Positions 44,949-55,593 of a stretch of DNA of 64,000 nucleotides are shown here, in pieces. The translations under genes and the position numbers were made by a program. The stretch is from Rhizobiales bacterium 62-47. GTDB lineage: Bacteria > Pseudomonadota > Alphaproteobacteria > Rhizobiales > Xanthobacteraceae. The notes beneath the pieces are model-generated. The model had not been told where the DNA came from, ran no database searches, and saw only the letters and a list, made by a program, of their open reading frames with translations. The stretch spans positions 372,001 to 436,000 of the forward strand of contig MKVX01000013.1 in the NCBI GenBank assembly GCA_001899255.1. The letters are read 5' to 3'. How positions within the stretch are numbered: the stretch's first letter is position 1; the number at the start of each line of letters is the position of its first letter.

Positions 44949-45610
44949 TCGCGGATGCGACTGAGCTGACGCGTGCAAAACTGCGAGCCCCACGCGTCGC
45001 AGCTGCAGCCGGTATCCTTTTTTCGGTGCTGCTTCTTACAGTGTTCTGGTTGATGCGGCGCTCCGTGCCGGCCGATCCGCTCGAGCCCGGCGCTTGGCTT
45101 CATAGCGGCACCGGCAATGTCGCCTTGGCTCTCAACCTGGTGCCCTTCGCCGGCGTCGCCTTCCTGTGGTTCGTTGGCTTTCTGCGCGACCGGTTGGGAG
45201 CACGCGAAGACCAGTTCTTTGCGACGATCTTTTTGGGCAGCGCGGTACTGATGCTTGCCATGCTGTTCGCCGCTGCGGCCGTTATCGGCGCGGTCATCCT
45301 TGCCTTTCACGCTGCGCCTGGAGTCCTGATCAATTCTGCGACGTTTCATTTCGGCCGCGGATTGGCCTACGGGATGGTGAACATTTATCTTGTCAAGACC
45401 GCCTCCGTGTTCATGATCACCACCTCGACGATCGCGCTCTACACGGGCCTCACGCCCCGTTGGCTCGCCTATGGCGGCTACGCGGTCGCCGCGGTTCTTC
45501 TCATTGGCAGTTACTACATAGACTGGAGCCTCGTCGTCTTTCCGTTCTGGGTCCTCCTCGTGAGCATCGCGATTTGGCTCAAGAAGGAGGAGGGAGGAGC
45601 ACGGCTGTGA
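44945..45610 (+). CDS. Hypothetical multi-pass membrane protein
   Basis: This 221-aa protein has a GTG start at 44945 that overlaps the DUF2254 stop. Six to seven hydrophobic helices are visible: VAAAAGILFSVLLLTVFWLMR, NVALALNLVPFAGVAFLWFVGFLRDRLG, and others up to VVFPFWVLLVSIAIWLKKEEG. The conserved motif NLVPFAGVAFLWFVGFLRDRLGAREDQFFATIFLGSA recurs in actinobacterial and alphaproteobacterial proteins of unknown role. It is in an operon with DUF2254 and the AI-2E-type transporter. Confidence 0.82.
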   Translation: MIADATELTRAKLRAPRVAAAAGILFSVLLLTVFWLMRRSVPADPLEPGAWLHSGTGNVALALNLVPFAGVAFLWFVGFLRDRLGAREDQFFATIFLGSAVLMLAMLFAAAAVIGAVILAFHAAPGVLINSATFHFGRGLAYGMVNIYLVKTASVFMITTSTIALYTGLTPRWLAYGGYAVAAVLLIGSYYIDWSLVVFPFWVLLVSIAIWLKKEEGGARL

Positions 45611-46698
45611 AGGCGCTTCGCGAGCTTCTGTCCGGAGAGGAACTGATCCAGCTCGTAATCCGCCTTGGATTGCTTGCGCTGTTGATTGTCTGGACGCTCG
45701 TCCTGTTACGTCCGTTTGCGACAATTCTCGCCTGGGCCGTCGTGATCGCGGTCGCGTTCAACCCGATCTTCGTCATGCTCGCGCAGGCCCTGGGCGGCCG
45801 GCCAAAGCTCGCGGCAGCAATTCTCGCAGCGATCAATTTCGCGATCCTCATTGGGCCGGCGGCCTGGCTCGGCGTCGGCGCTGTGGAGGGGATCAAGGAC
45901 CTTGCCGGTCAGTTGAGCATTGGCGAGGTCAAAATTCCGTCGCCGCCCGTGGCGATCAAGACTTGGCCGCTCATCGGATCGCAGCTGTACGAGTTCTGGG
46001 ATCAGGCCTCTTCGAACTTCCGGTCGGTTCTGCGTCAGATAGCCCCGTATCTGAAACCTTTTGCAGGTACGCTCCTGGGATTTGCAGGCGACGCCGGCGT
46101 GGGCGCGATCAAGTTCTTGCTGTCGGTTGCAGTGGCTGGATTGATGCTCCCCTATGGGCAGCAGCTTATGGCAGCAGGCAGAGGATTTCTGTCTCGGATC
46201 GTGCCTGAGCAAAGCGAGCACTTCCTGGACCTGGCGGGTGCGACGATCCGCTCGGTATCGCAAGGGGTCATCGGTATCGCGGTGATCCAGGCTTTGCTGG
46301 CCGGCGTCGGCTTCAAGCTGGCGGAAATTCCGGTCGCCGGCCTTCTGGCATTTATCGTGATGTTGCTGTCCATCGTACAGATCGGTGCCGCGATCGTCAT
46401 GCTGCCAGTGATCATCTGGATCTGGACCGCTAAGGACCCTACGACGGCAGTTCTGCTGACGCTGTTTCTGGGCGTCGTGAGCATCCTCGACAACGTCTTG
46501 AAACCGCTGGTGATGGGACGAGGACTGTCCACTCCGGCGCTGGTGATCTTGATCGGCGTGATCGGCGGCGCGCTCGCACATGGCCTTGTAGGCCTCTTCA
46601 TTGGGCCAATCATCTTGTCGGTGGCGTGGGAGTTGGCGGTGGCCTGGATTCGTGGCGGCGGCGCCACCGTAGGAAGTGATGGTAGAGCGTTGACCTAG
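45607..46698 (+). CDS. AI-2E family transporter
   Basis: This 363-aa protein starts at the GTG at 45607, overlapping the previous stop; the frame open upstream is the antisense-like shadow of the previous gene. Eight hydrophobic segments include IRLGLLALLIVWTLVLLRPFATILAWAVVIAVAFNPIF and the C-terminal VVSILDNVLKPLVMGRGLSTPALVILIGVIGGALAHGLVGLFIGPIILS, the AI-2E/PerM signature. Members export small molecules or ions; autoinducer export is proven only for few. Cotranscribed with DUF2254. Confidence 0.9.
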   Translation: MKALRELLSGEELIQLVIRLGLLALLIVWTLVLLRPFATILAWAVVIAVAFNPIFVMLAQALGGRPKLAAAILAAINFAILIGPAAWLGVGAVEGIKDLAGQLSIGEVKIPSPPVAIKTWPLIGSQLYEFWDQASSNFRSVLRQIAPYLKPFAGTLLGFAGDAGVGAIKFLLSVAVAGLMLPYGQQLMAAGRGFLSRIVPEQSEHFLDLAGATIRSVSQGVIGIAVIQALLAGVGFKLAEIPVAGLLAFIVMLLSIVQIGAAIVMLPVIIWIWTAKDPTTAVLLTLFLGVVSILDNVLKPLVMGRGLSTPALVILIGVIGGALAHGLVGLFIGPIILSVAWELAVAWIRGGGATVGSDGRALT

Positions 46699-46703
46699 GT
46701 CAA
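46690..46703 (+). promoter_or_regulatory. FNR/FixK box 2 (TTGACCTAGGTCAA)
   Basis: This perfect palindrome of the TTGA-N6-TCAA class lies 53-66 bases upstream of the DUF3141 start and overlaps the stop codon of the transporter gene. It should control the DUF3141-pta-ackA-fabI operon. Confidence 0.75.
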
Positions 46704-46755
46704 CGTCTTTCCTCGCGACGGGCTCTCTATGAAAGCGCACCAGAGAGGTCGGAAC

Positions 46756-48978
46756 ATGTCGATCGAAAATCAAAATCTGCCCGGTGGTCCCATGTCCGGG
46801 CTTGTCGCCTCGGCAATCGAATACATGGTCGATGCTGGCCAGCGCAGTGTGCTGTTCCTGGATATCATGCGCCAGCGCGGCGATCAGTATCGCGAGCACA
46901 TCGCGCAGACGGCGCCGCATGTGCTGCAATATGCAGCGGAATTGATCATCGATGGCCGCAAGCTCGACGAGCCGGTCAACTATGCGCTGGTTCGCATCAC
47001 TCCGCCCAAGGGCGTCGAAATCGATATGGAACGTCGCCCGTTCATCGTAGTCGATCCGCGCGCAGGCCATGGGCCAGGCATTGGCGGATTCAAGGCGGAC
47101 AGTGAGATCGGCGTCGCAATGAAAGCGGGCCATCCATGCTATTTCGTGGGTTTCCTTCCCGAACCGATGCCGGGACAAACCATCGAGCGCATCGCGCGGG
47201 CGGAGGCATTGTTTATCGAGAAGGTCATCAGCCTGCACCCAAAGGCCGACGGTAAGCCCTGCGTGATCGGCAATTGCCAGGCTGGCTGGGCCGTCATGAT
47301 TCTGGCTTCGCTGCGGCCGGAACTGTTCGGGCCTATCATTATTGCCGGCGCGCCGCTCGCCTATTGGGCCGGCGTGCATGGCAAGTACCCGATGCGCTAT
47401 TCGGGCGGGCTGCTTGGTGGGAGTTGGTTGACCGCGCTTGCCAGTGATCTCGGCGCCGGTAAGTTCGACGGCGCCTGGCTGGTGCAGAATTTCGAGAATC
47501 AAAACCCGTCGAACACGCTGTGGACCAAACAGTACAACGTCTATTCCAAGGTCGATACCGAGGCCGACCGCTATCTCGACTTCGAGCGCTGGTGGGGCGG
47601 GCACGTCAATCTCAACGCCGAGGAGATCCAGTTCATCGTCGATGAGCTGTTCATCGGCAACAATCTCGCCGCAGGCAAGATCGAAATGTCGGATGGCCAG
47701 AAGGTGGATCTGCGCAATATTCGTTCGCCCATTCTAGTGTTCTGCTCCGAAGGGGACAATGTCACGCCGCCGCAGCAGGCACTGGATTGGATTCTCGACT
47801 GCTATGCTGATGTCGACGAGATCAGGGCTTATGGGCAAACCATCGTCTACACCGTTCATCAGAGCGTAGGCCATCTCGGCATCTTCGTTTCCGGCGGCGT
47901 CGCCAATAAGGAGCACGCGGAATTTTCTGAGAACATCGATTTGATCGATGTGCTTCCGCCCGGCCTCTACGAAGCGACGTTCGAGGCCAAGGACGAGGAG
48001 ACTACGAGTTCCGATCTTGTCGTCGGCAAATGGGTCATGCGCTGCGAAGCGCGGACGCTCGACGACATCAGGGCCCTGGGTGGCAATTCGCCTGAGGACG
48101 AGCGGCGCTTCGCCGCTGCCAAGCGCGTCTCCGAGATCAATCTCGCCGCCTACCGGAAGTTCATTCAACCCTGGATCAGGAATATCGTGAGCCCGCAATT
48201 GGCGGAAACGATGCGTAATCTGCATCCGCTGCGGGTCCAGTATGAGGCGCTCAGTAGCAGCAATCCATTGATGGCGGCAGTGAAGTCGGCCGCTGACGAG
48301 ATCGAGGATCATCGCAAACCGGTGTCAAAGGACAATCCGTTCCTGGCGTTCCAGGAACAGATGTCGAAGCAGATCGTTCATGCGCTCGACAGCTGGCGCG
48401 ATTCGACGGAAGCCCTGAGCGAAACGATTTTCCTCAACGTGTATGGATCGCCGGCGTTGCAGGCGGCGGTCGGGATCGATCCGGCGTCGGATATCTCGCG
48501 CCGGCGCGAGATGTCCAGCGAATATCGCGCGATGCTTGAGAAGCGGATTGCCGAGCTGAAGTCGAAAATCGGCGAGGGCGGGCCGCGCGAGGCGGCCATT
48601 CGCAGCCTGCTCTACGTCGGCTCGGCGCGCGGGATGGTCGACGAGCGCAGTATCGAGGCGCTGCGAAGGGTGCGCCTGGATTACGGCGGTCCGCGTCTGG
48701 CGCTCTCCGAATTCAAGATGCTGGTGCGCGAGCAGTTCTTCATGCTGCTGCTCGATCAGGAAGGCGCTCTGGCTGCAATTCCCAAGCTGTTGCCTGAGGA
48801 CAGCAGCCAGCGTCGGGCTCTGTTCGCGTCGATGCGCGAGGTGCTATCCGCCGGCGGCGAGATCGCCGGCGAGCGCGCGACCCGCCTGCAGCGGATCGCC
48901 GCGCTCATTGGGATCGATATGGGAGAGGAAGGGGTGACCAACATCGCCCCTTTCGATTCAAAGGCGAAAGCGTCCTAA
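46756..48978 (+). CDS. DUF3141 protein, PHA-synthase-like alpha/beta hydrolase fold
   Basis: This 740-aa protein starts MSIENQNLPGGPMSGLVASAIEYMVDAGQRSVLFLDIMRQRG, much like the N-terminal part of PhaC-type proteins. The nucleophile region is VIGNCQAGWAVMILASL (Cys in a GxCxxG-like elbow), as in PHA synthases. FCSEGDNVTPPQQALDWI and VHQSVGHLGIFVSGGVANKEH carry the Asp and His of the triad. A 300-residue C-terminal helical region is specific to DUF3141. First gene of a four-gene operon with pta, ackA and fabI, preceded by a FixK box. The biochemical role is unproven; a PHA-linked function is inference. Confidence 0.88.
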   Translation: MSIENQNLPGGPMSGLVASAIEYMVDAGQRSVLFLDIMRQRGDQYREHIAQTAPHVLQYAAELIIDGRKLDEPVNYALVRITPPKGVEIDMERRPFIVVDPRAGHGPGIGGFKADSEIGVAMKAGHPCYFVGFLPEPMPGQTIERIARAEALFIEKVISLHPKADGKPCVIGNCQAGWAVMILASLRPELFGPIIIAGAPLAYWAGVHGKYPMRYSGGLLGGSWLTALASDLGAGKFDGAWLVQNFENQNPSNTLWTKQYNVYSKVDTEADRYLDFERWWGGHVNLNAEEIQFIVDELFIGNNLAAGKIEMSDGQKVDLRNIRSPILVFCSEGDNVTPPQQALDWILDCYADVDEIRAYGQTIVYTVHQSVGHLGIFVSGGVANKEHAEFSENIDLIDVLPPGLYEATFEAKDEETTSSDLVVGKWVMRCEARTLDDIRALGGNSPEDERRFAAAKRVSEINLAAYRKFIQPWIRNIVSPQLAETMRNLHPLRVQYEALSSSNPLMAAVKSAADEIEDHRKPVSKDNPFLAFQEQMSKQIVHALDSWRDSTEALSETIFLNVYGSPALQAAVGIDPASDISRRREMSSEYRAMLEKRIAELKSKIGEGGPREAAIRSLLYVGSARGMVDERSIEALRRVRLDYGGPRLALSEFKMLVREQFFMLLLDQEGALAAIPKLLPEDSSQRRALFASMREVLSAGGEIAGERATRLQRIAALIGIDMGEEGVTNIAPFDSKAKAS

Positions 48979-48998
48979 CAGCCATCGGGAGCAGCATC

Positions 48999-49961
48999 AT
49001 GTCGGCCGACATCGCGCAATCGCACTCTCCCAGCAAGTATGACCGGCTGATCGCGGCGGCCAAGGCCATGCCGCCGCCCCCAACCGTCGTGGTGCATCCC
49101 TGCGACGAGACCTCGCTACGCGGGGCCGTCGACAGCGCACAAGCCGGCATCATCCGGCCGATTCTGGTGGGGCCGGAAGGCAAGATCAGGGGCGTCGCCA
49201 GCAAGTTTGGGCTCGACATCTCGGGGTACGCGCTCGTCGACGCCGCGCACAGCGAGGACGCCGCCGCCAAGAGCGTCGAACTGATCCACGCCGCCAAGGG
49301 CGAGATGCTGATGAAGGGCAGCCTGCATACCGACGAGCTGATGCGCGCCGTCACTGCGAAGGCCGGAGGTCTGCGCACCGATCGTCGCATCAGCCACGTG
49401 TTCGTGATGGATGTGCCGACCTATGCCGAGACCCTGTTCGTGACGGACGCCGCTATCAACATCTTCCCCGATCTCGATGCGAAGCGGGACATCATCCAGA
49501 ACGCAATCGATCTCTATACGCAGGCCGGCTTCGGCAAGGCGCCGCGGGTTGCGATCCTCTCCGCGGTTGAGACCGTTACGTCCAAGATCCCGTCGACCAT
49601 CGAGGCGGCGGCGCTCTGCAAGATGGCCGATCGCGGCCAGATCACCGGCGGTGTGCTCGACGGACCTCTGGCATTCGACAATGCGATCGACCCGGAGGCC
49701 GCACGCATCAAGGGCATCAAGTCCGAGGTCGCCGGTCGGGCGCAAATCCTGGTTGTTCCGGACCTCGAGGCCGGCAATATGCTCGCCAAGAACCTCGCCT
49801 ATTTTGCGAAGGCCGATGGCGCCGGCATCGTGCTCGGCGCCCGTGTGCCCGTCGTCTTAACGTCGCGGGCCGATACGCCGCGGGCGCGGATGGCGTCCTG
49901 CGCGGTGGCCTCGCTCTACGCCAATGCGCGGCGTCAACACGCCCCAACAGTCGCCGCGTGA
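48999..49961 (+). CDS. pta: Phosphate acetyl/butyryltransferase
   Basis: This 320-aa protein converts acyl-CoA and phosphate to acyl-phosphate and CoA. Family segments are [77 protein letters not shown], and the C-terminal [40 protein letters not shown]. It is the short single-domain form (phosphotransacetylase core), like Ptb. It precedes ackA with a 4-base overlap, so the two work in series to make acetate and ATP or the reverse. Confidence 0.9.
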   Translation: MSADIAQSHSPSKYDRLIAAAKAMPPPPTVVVHPCDETSLRGAVDSAQAGIIRPILVGPEGKIRGVASKFGLDISGYALVDAAHSEDAAAKSVELIHAAKGEMLMKGSLHTDELMRAVTAKAGGLRTDRRISHVFVMDVPTYAETLFVTDAAINIFPDLDAKRDIIQNAIDLYTQAGFGKAPRVAILSAVETVTSKIPSTIEAAALCKMADRGQITGGVLDGPLAFDNAIDPEAARIKGIKSEVAGRAQILVVPDLEAGNMLAKNLAYFAKADGAGIVLGARVPVVLTSRADTPRARMASCAVASLYANARRQHAPTVAA

Positions 49962-51181
49962 CCGTCATGGACACGATCCTCGTCGTCAATGCGGGCTCCT
50001 CCAGCGTCAAGCTTCAGATCTTTTCGGTCGAGGGCGAGGGTCGGCTGCGGAGGCAGATCAAGGGGCAGATGGACGGGATCGGCAGCCGTCCGCGGCTGAA
50101 GGCGAGCGGGGCAGGCGGCGACCCGCTGGCCGACCGGGCCTATCCGATCGAAGCGGTGCCGGACGTCGCAACCGCGATGCGGATCGTGGGCGACTGGCTG
50201 CGGGAGGAGCTTCGCATCAATCCGATCGCGGTCGGACATCGTGTGGTGCATGGCGGCCCGGACTATGACAAGCCGGTCTTGATCGACCACGGCGTGGTGG
50301 CCAGACTGGAGCGATACGTCAATCTCGCGCCGCTGCACCAACCGCACAACCTATCGCCGATCCGTTCTATTCTCGCCAATTTTCCGTTGCTGCCGCAGGT
50401 CGCTTGCTTCGACACTGCGTTTCACCGCTCCCACGGAGCCCTTGCCGACCATTATGCGATCCCGCATCAGCTCTATGCCGAAGGAGTGCGGCGATACGGC
50501 TTTCACGGCCTGTCCTACGAATACATCGCGAGGACCCTGCCAAGCGTCGCGCCCGATATCGCGAAACGCCGCGTGATCGTCGCTCATCTCGGCAGCGGCG
50601 CCTCCATGTGCGCGCTGAAGGACGGTCGCAGCGTCGAGAGCACCATGGGCTTCACCGCGCTCGACGGTCTGCCGATGGGAACGCGGCCGGGCCAGCTCGA
50701 TCCCGGAGTCGTACTCTATCTCATCTCCGAGAAGGGGATGTCGGCCTCGAACGTGCAGAATTTCCTCTATCGTGATTGCGGCTTGAAGGGACTCTCCGGC
50801 GTCAGCAACGACATGCGCGAGCTGGAGAAAAGCGAGAATCCCAAAGCGAAGCTCGCGATCGACTATTTCGTCTACCGGATCGGTCTCAGCGCTGGCATGC
50901 TCGCGGCCGCGTTGCGGGGCCTCGATGCATTCGTGTTCACGGCCGGTATCGGCGAGAATTCCGCAACCATCCGCGAACGCGTCGTCGAGCAGCTCGGCTG
51001 GCTCGGTGCCGCGCTCGATCCGATCGAGAATTCCCGCCACGCGCGCGTGATCTCGCGGGCCGGCGGTGGCATTCCGGTCTATGTCGTTCCGACCGACGAG
51101 GAACTGATGATTGCGCAGCACACCTTGTCGCTATTGGCGAGCAGCAGGTCGAGAAACCCCAAGCAAGAGAGGCTGTCATGA
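49958..51181 (+). CDS. ackA: Acetate/propionate kinase
   Basis: This protein has 407 aa from GTG at 49958, or 404 from the ATG at 49967. It interconverts acyl-phosphate and acid with ADP/ATP. Signatures are [16 protein letters not shown] (phosphate-1), [56 protein letters not shown] and [16 protein letters not shown]. It overlaps pta upstream and fabI downstream (ATGA), so translational coupling is likely. With pta it can conserve energy by substrate-level phosphorylation when oxygen is short. Confidence 0.95.
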   Translation: MTVMDTILVVNAGSSSVKLQIFSVEGEGRLRRQIKGQMDGIGSRPRLKASGAGGDPLADRAYPIEAVPDVATAMRIVGDWLREELRINPIAVGHRVVHGGPDYDKPVLIDHGVVARLERYVNLAPLHQPHNLSPIRSILANFPLLPQVACFDTAFHRSHGALADHYAIPHQLYAEGVRRYGFHGLSYEYIARTLPSVAPDIAKRRVIVAHLGSGASMCALKDGRSVESTMGFTALDGLPMGTRPGQLDPGVVLYLISEKGMSASNVQNFLYRDCGLKGLSGVSNDMRELEKSENPKAKLAIDYFVYRIGLSAGMLAAALRGLDAFVFTAGIGENSATIRERVVEQLGWLGAALDPIENSRHARVISRAGGGIPVYVVPTDEELMIAQHTLSLLASSRSRNPKQERLS

Positions 51182-51966
51182 TCCCTGTTTTTCCGGACAC
51201 CAAGGTTGCGCTGAAGGGCAAGAAGGGTCTCGTCGTCGGCATCGCCAACGATCAATCCATCGCCTGGGGTTGCGCCAGGGCGTTTCGTGCGCTCGGGGCG
51301 GAGCTCGCCATCACGTATCTCAACGACCGCGCCAAGAAACACGTTGAGCCGCTCGCGCAGGCGCTGGAAGCACCGATCTTCATGCCGCTTGATGTGATGG
51401 CAGAGGGGCAGACCGAGCAGGTCTTCGAGAGGATCGCAAAGGACTGGGGGAAGCTCGATTTCCTGCTGCACTCGATCGCGTTCTCGCCGAAGGAAGCGTT
51501 GCACGGTCGCGTCATCGACGTCGGCCGCGACGGCTTCCTCAAAACCATGGAAGTCTCCTGCTGGTCCTTCCTGCGGATGGCCCATCTGGCCGAGCCGCTG
51601 ATGAAAAATGGCGGCACCATGTTCACGATGACCTATTACGGCAGCCAGATGGTGGTCGAGAACTACAATATCATGGGCGTGGCGAAAGCAGCGCTGGAGT
51701 CTGCCGTCCGCTACGCTGCCGCCGAACTCGGGCCGAAGGGCATTCGCGTTCACGCGATCTCGCCGGGCCCGCTGGATACGCGGGCAGCCTCGGGCATCCC
51801 CGAGTTCGATGAACTGATGGACAAGGCACAATCCAAGGCGCCGGCGCGCAGCCTGGTCAGCATCGACGACGTCGGTAACGCTACCGCTTTCCTGGCGCTC
51901 GATGGCGCCAAGCTCATCACCGGCGGCGTGCTGTATATCGACGGCGGTTATCACATCATCGACTGA
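51178..51966 (+). CDS. fabI: Enoyl-[acyl-carrier-protein] reductase (NADH)
   Basis: This 262-aa short-chain dehydrogenase catalyses the last reduction of fatty-acid elongation. Motifs are [62 protein letters not shown] and the catalytic Tyr-x6-Lys in [15 protein letters not shown]. The start ATG at 51178 overlaps the ackA stop. Such a second FabI coupled to pta-ackA is known from related genomes; whether it serves fatty acids or a dedicated redox role is open. It is an InhA/triclosan-target type fold. Confidence 0.93.
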   Translation: MIPVFPDTKVALKGKKGLVVGIANDQSIAWGCARAFRALGAELAITYLNDRAKKHVEPLAQALEAPIFMPLDVMAEGQTEQVFERIAKDWGKLDFLLHSIAFSPKEALHGRVIDVGRDGFLKTMEVSCWSFLRMAHLAEPLMKNGGTMFTMTYYGSQMVVENYNIMGVAKAALESAVRYAAAELGPKGIRVHAISPGPLDTRAASGIPEFDELMDKAQSKAPARSLVSIDDVGNATAFLALDGAKLITGGVLYIDGGYHIID

Positions 51967-52080
51967 ACACGCCCGTTCGGTCGATCGGGAGAGGGACGGA
52001 TGCGGGTCCTTGCGAACTTACGGCGTGGGCGCAGCCCTTACTGAGACTGGCAAAATGCCCTGCCGCGCTCGCCCTGAGGT

Positions 52081-52539
52081 TCAGCGATAGTGCAGGGCGA
52101 TCAGTTCGGCGACACAAGCCGGTTTCTTGCCGCCTTCGATCTCGATCGTGAGATGATAATTCACGCGCAGACCGTCCGGCGGAACGTCCTCCGCCTCGGC
52201 GATCGTCACGCGGCCGCGCAGCTTTGATCCGGCGGGCACGGGGGCCAGATAGCGGATGCGGTCCGCGCCATAATTGAGCGTGTTGCGTAGGCCTTTCACG
52301 CCGATGACGGACCGGATGAACAGCGGCGCGAGCGCGAGCGACAACAAGCCGTGCGCAATGGTCTTGCCGCCCGGCATTTCCCTGGCTGCGCGCTCCTGAT
52401 CGACGTGGATCCACTGCTCGTCGCAAGTGGCGTCCGCGAACTTGTTGATGCGTTCCTGCGTGATCTCGATCCAGTCGCTGACCCCGATCTCGGTGCCGAC
52501 GGCAGACTTGATCTCTTTGAAGTCGCTGAATATCCGCAT
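52081..52539 (-). CDS. MaoC-like (R)-specific enoyl-CoA hydratase
   Basis: This 152-aa hot-dog-fold protein starts MRIFSDFKEIKSAVGTEIGVSDWIEITQERINKF. The hydratase motif ADATCDEQWIHVDQERA carries the catalytic Asp and His, with the GGKTIAHGLLSLALAPLF helix after it. It is similar to PhaJ/NodN-type hydratases that make (R)-3-hydroxyacyl-CoA, a PHA monomer. It is the third gene of the minus-strand operon with both CoA-transferase subunits (10-bp gap). Confidence 0.9.
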   Translation of the reverse strand: MRIFSDFKEIKSAVGTEIGVSDWIEITQERINKFADATCDEQWIHVDQERAAREMPGGKTIAHGLLSLALAPLFIRSVIGVKGLRNTLNYGADRIRYLAPVPAGSKLRGRVTIAEAEDVPPDGLRVNYHLTIEIEGGKKPACVAELIALHYR

Positions 52540-52549
52540 GATGGTCCGC

Positions 52550-53200
<651 letters not shown>

Positions 53201-53203
53201 GGT

Positions 53204-53857
53204 TCACCCGTTCGGATTGGTGATGAGATAGTCGACCAGCGGCGCTGGCGTGACGACGTGATCGGGAGCAATTACGCCCACCGGAACAATATGCTCCGCG
53301 GTCACGATGACGGTGTCGGCGGCCATCGCCATGACCGGATTGAAATTGCGTGCCGTGAGCGCGTAGGAGAGGTTGCCGAGGTAGTCGGCGAGGAAGGCGT
53401 GGACCAGCGCAAACTGCGCGCGCAACGCGGTCTCGAGCAGGTAGGGCGTCCCGTCGACCTCGATCTCGCGCTTGCCCTCGGCCACCAGGGTGCCGACGCC
53501 CGTCGGTGTGAGCACACCGCCCAAGCCACACCCGCCGGCGCGAATGCGCTCGGCAAAAGTCCCTTGCGGAATGAGGTCGATCGCAACCTGCTTGGCGAGC
53601 ATCTGCTGCTGCGCCTTCGGATTGAGGCCTATGTGCGTAGCGGTCATGCGCGAGACCAGCTCCGCATCGAACAGCTTGCCGACGCCCTTTCCGGGCGTTG
53701 CGGCGTCGTTACTGATGATGGTGAGATTGCTCTTCTTCTGCCGGACAAGCTCGTCGAGCAGGCGCTCCGGCGTTCCGACTCCCATGAAGCCGCCGACCAG
53801 AATGCTGGCGCCGGCTGGTATCATCGCAACGGCTTCTTCGACAAATACGGCCCTCAT
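53204..53857 (-). CDS. scoA: 3-oxoacid CoA-transferase subunit A
   Basis: This 217-aa protein starts MRAVFVEEAVAMIPAGASILVGGFMGVGTPERLLDELVRQ at 53857. GGFMGVGTP is the CoA-binding glycine motif, and FAERIRAGGCGLGGVLTPTGVGTLVAEGK follows the family. A good GGAGCTCCG element precedes the ATG. The open frame continues upstream without meaning. A FixK box lies 58-71 bases upstream of the start. First gene of the scoA-scoB-maoC operon. Confidence 0.94.
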   Translation of the reverse strand: MRAVFVEEAVAMIPAGASILVGGFMGVGTPERLLDELVRQKKSNLTIISNDAATPGKGVGKLFDAELVSRMTATHIGLNPKAQQQMLAKQVAIDLIPQGTFAERIRAGGCGLGGVLTPTGVGTLVAEGKREIEVDGTPYLLETALRAQFALVHAFLADYLGNLSYALTARNFNPVMAMAADTVIVTAEHIVPVGVIAPDHVVTPAPLVDYLITNPNG

Positions 53858-53914
53858 ATTCGGAGCTCCAGTCAGTTCGTCGGTCGGATGTTGGTGAGGT
53901 GGCAGCGCGTCCCT

Positions 53915-53928
53915 TTGATCTTCATCAA
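53915..53928 (-). promoter_or_regulatory. FNR/FixK box 3 (TTGATCTTCATCAA)
   Basis: A perfect TTGAT-N4-ATCAA palindrome. It lies between the 200-aa gene stop and the scoA start, in position to activate scoA-scoB-maoC. Confidence 0.8.
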
Positions 53929-53937
53929 TCCTTTCGC

Positions 53938-54540
53938 TCAATTCTGGTCGTCGGCCGATATGCCTACGCTTTGCAACATTTCTCGCCACACCTTGCGCAA
54001 CTCGGCGTGGCGGCGTTCGAGGGCAGCGCTTACGGCATCGCGAAACGGCACCAGGGGCTCGCCCTTCAGGAACATGATCTGCGCCTGCAATAGCCGGCCG
54101 CTCTCGAACTCGACGCGTCGCAGCGCCATCACGAAGGGGTCGTTGGCATTGGCTTTTAAAGGAAGCAGGGCTGCGGGGCGGATGCCGGCATGGATGGCAT
54201 GCGCCAACGTTGCAAGATCGACAGCAAGCGCCAGCGAATGATCCGCGATGCCCTCGACCGGCGCGGGGAGCCAGCAGGTTTCCCACCAAGCGGCCATGTA
54301 GGCGAGCGCGAAATCCGGTACCCAACTCGTTGAGCGCATCAGTAGGGAGACAATTTCCGCCTCGCTGTAGAGCTGGCCGTTCAATTCGGTCTGCCAGGCG
54401 GATTCCATCTTCAACGGCAGCGCGACGGCGAACCGACGCGCCAAGGCAGCGTGTGCGGAGACCAGAAACGCGGCGACACGGGTTTGCTGCTGCGGCGGTA
54501 CGCGACCTTCGCTGTCGAGCGGGCCGAAGAAGGCACTCAT
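53938..54540 (-). CDS. Hypothetical protein, partner of the alpha/beta hydrolase gene
   Basis: This 200-aa soluble, largely helical protein begins MSAFFGPLDSEGRVPPQQQTRVAAFLVSAHAALARRFAVALPL. It contains a Trp-rich helix LAYMAAWWETCWLPAPVEG and the end RDAVSAALERRHAELRKVWREMLQSVGIS, which could form a coiled coil as in phasin-like or PhaC-partner proteins (speculative). Its start overlaps the stop of the hydrolase gene at 54537, so the two are translationally coupled. No family is recognised. Confidence 0.7.
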   Translation of the reverse strand: MSAFFGPLDSEGRVPPQQQTRVAAFLVSAHAALARRFAVALPLKMESAWQTELNGQLYSEAEIVSLLMRSTSWVPDFALAYMAAWWETCWLPAPVEGIADHSLALAVDLATLAHAIHAGIRPAALLPLKANANDPFVMALRRVEFESGRLLQAQIMFLKGEPLVPFRDAVSAALERRHAELRKVWREMLQSVGISADDQN

Positions 54541-55463
54541 ACGGCGCCTCCCTTAACCGGGATCGCGCGCAGGTGATCGTAGCCGGCCGGAAACGGCATG
54601 AGATCGCCGCCGACCTCCTCCGGCGCGATCCAAACTGTCTTGTTGCCTTTCCAGCGTCCGGCGAGCACGTCGTCTGCGAACCGAGCCAGCAGGTCTGCGG
54701 TGAGCGCCGGCTTCTCCAAGGTGAAAGCGTGATAGGCACGCGGAATGATCACGAGCGAGCTGTTGGGAATCTGCACGCGCAGCGTCTCGTGCAGCGCGCG
54801 CGGCGTCAGGAAGTCGAACTCGCCATTCAGGATCATCGTCGGCACCCCGATCGACGGCAATTTCGGCGTCAGCGGCTGGAAGTCGAGGAAGGACTCCATC
54901 AGGTTCTGCAGCGCGTAGACGTCGTTGACGAGCCACCCCTGGTGCTTCACGCTGTCGAGCTTGTTCAGGACTGGGCGCAGCCATTCATCCGAGACGTTCA
55001 TCGGCAGCAGCAAGTCTTGGAGATAGCTTGTGCCGCCGAGAATCAGGCCGGTGCGTAGCGCATTGCCAAGCAGGAACAGTTGCGGCGGCAGTTCGGCAAA
55101 GCAGCTCATCGGCACCAGTCCGGCCAGCCGCTCGCCGTGCGCAATCGCATAGCGCAGCGCGATCAGGCCGCCGAAGCTGATCCCGCTCAGGAACACCGGC
55201 CCTTCGCCGAGCTCGCCGATGAGGCAATGGAGCGCCGCTACCTGATCGTCCTGGCTGATGAACAGCGCAGGTTTGTCGGACTCGCCCTGACCGAGCAGGT
55301 CGAAGGTCGCCACCCGAAATTGCCGCGCGATCAGGGCGTCGCGGTAGGCGGCCCATAGTTCTGCATATTGCGTTAGCCCGTTCACCAGCACATAGGCCGG
55401 GGCGTCTGCTGGGCCGTCGAGCTCATAGCGGATGCGGTAGGGGCCGTGCGAGAGGAAGGACAT
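54537..55463 (-). CDS. Alpha/beta hydrolase
   Basis: This 308-aa protein has no signal peptide. The nucleophile elbow is VFLSGISFGGLIALRYA (Ser in GxSxG near residue 93). The acid is in LNGEFDFLTPRAL, and the His in RAYHAFTLEKPALTADLLARFADDVLAG. The opening YRIRYELDGPADAPAYVLVNGLTQYAELW and the ending WIAPEEVGGDLMPFPAGYDHLRAIPV are characteristic of a subgroup found near PHA genes. It could act as a PHB/PHA depolymerase-like or thioesterase enzyme; this is inference from context. Divergent from 55594 with a FixK box between. Confidence 0.87.
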   Translation of the reverse strand: MSFLSHGPYRIRYELDGPADAPAYVLVNGLTQYAELWAAYRDALIARQFRVATFDLLGQGESDKPALFISQDDQVAALHCLIGELGEGPVFLSGISFGGLIALRYAIAHGERLAGLVPMSCFAELPPQLFLLGNALRTGLILGGTSYLQDLLLPMNVSDEWLRPVLNKLDSVKHQGWLVNDVYALQNLMESFLDFQPLTPKLPSIGVPTMILNGEFDFLTPRALHETLRVQIPNSSLVIIPRAYHAFTLEKPALTADLLARFADDVLAGRWKGNKTVWIAPEEVGGDLMPFPAGYDHLRAIPVKGGAV

Positions 55464-55522
55464 CTCTGAGAGCCGCGGTAATTCGGTGTGCCGTTATCTT
55501 CACGCGGAATCCTTGTCTAACG

Positions 55523-55536
55523 TTGAGTTAAGTCAA
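55523..55536. promoter_or_regulatory. FNR/FixK box 4 (TTGAGTTAAGTCAA)
   Basis: A TTGA-N6-TCAA element between the divergent hydrolase genes, 60-71 bases from either start codon. Confidence 0.7.
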
Positions 55537-55593
55537 AGGACGGACCGCAGCCGCTCCTAGCCTCCGATGAAGATAACGCTGGAGGAATTCGCC

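Noticed and set aside
45706-47604. 632-codon minus-strand frame over the AI-2E transporter and DUF3141 genes
   Set aside because: Spans two well-supported genes on the other strand and carries no motif.
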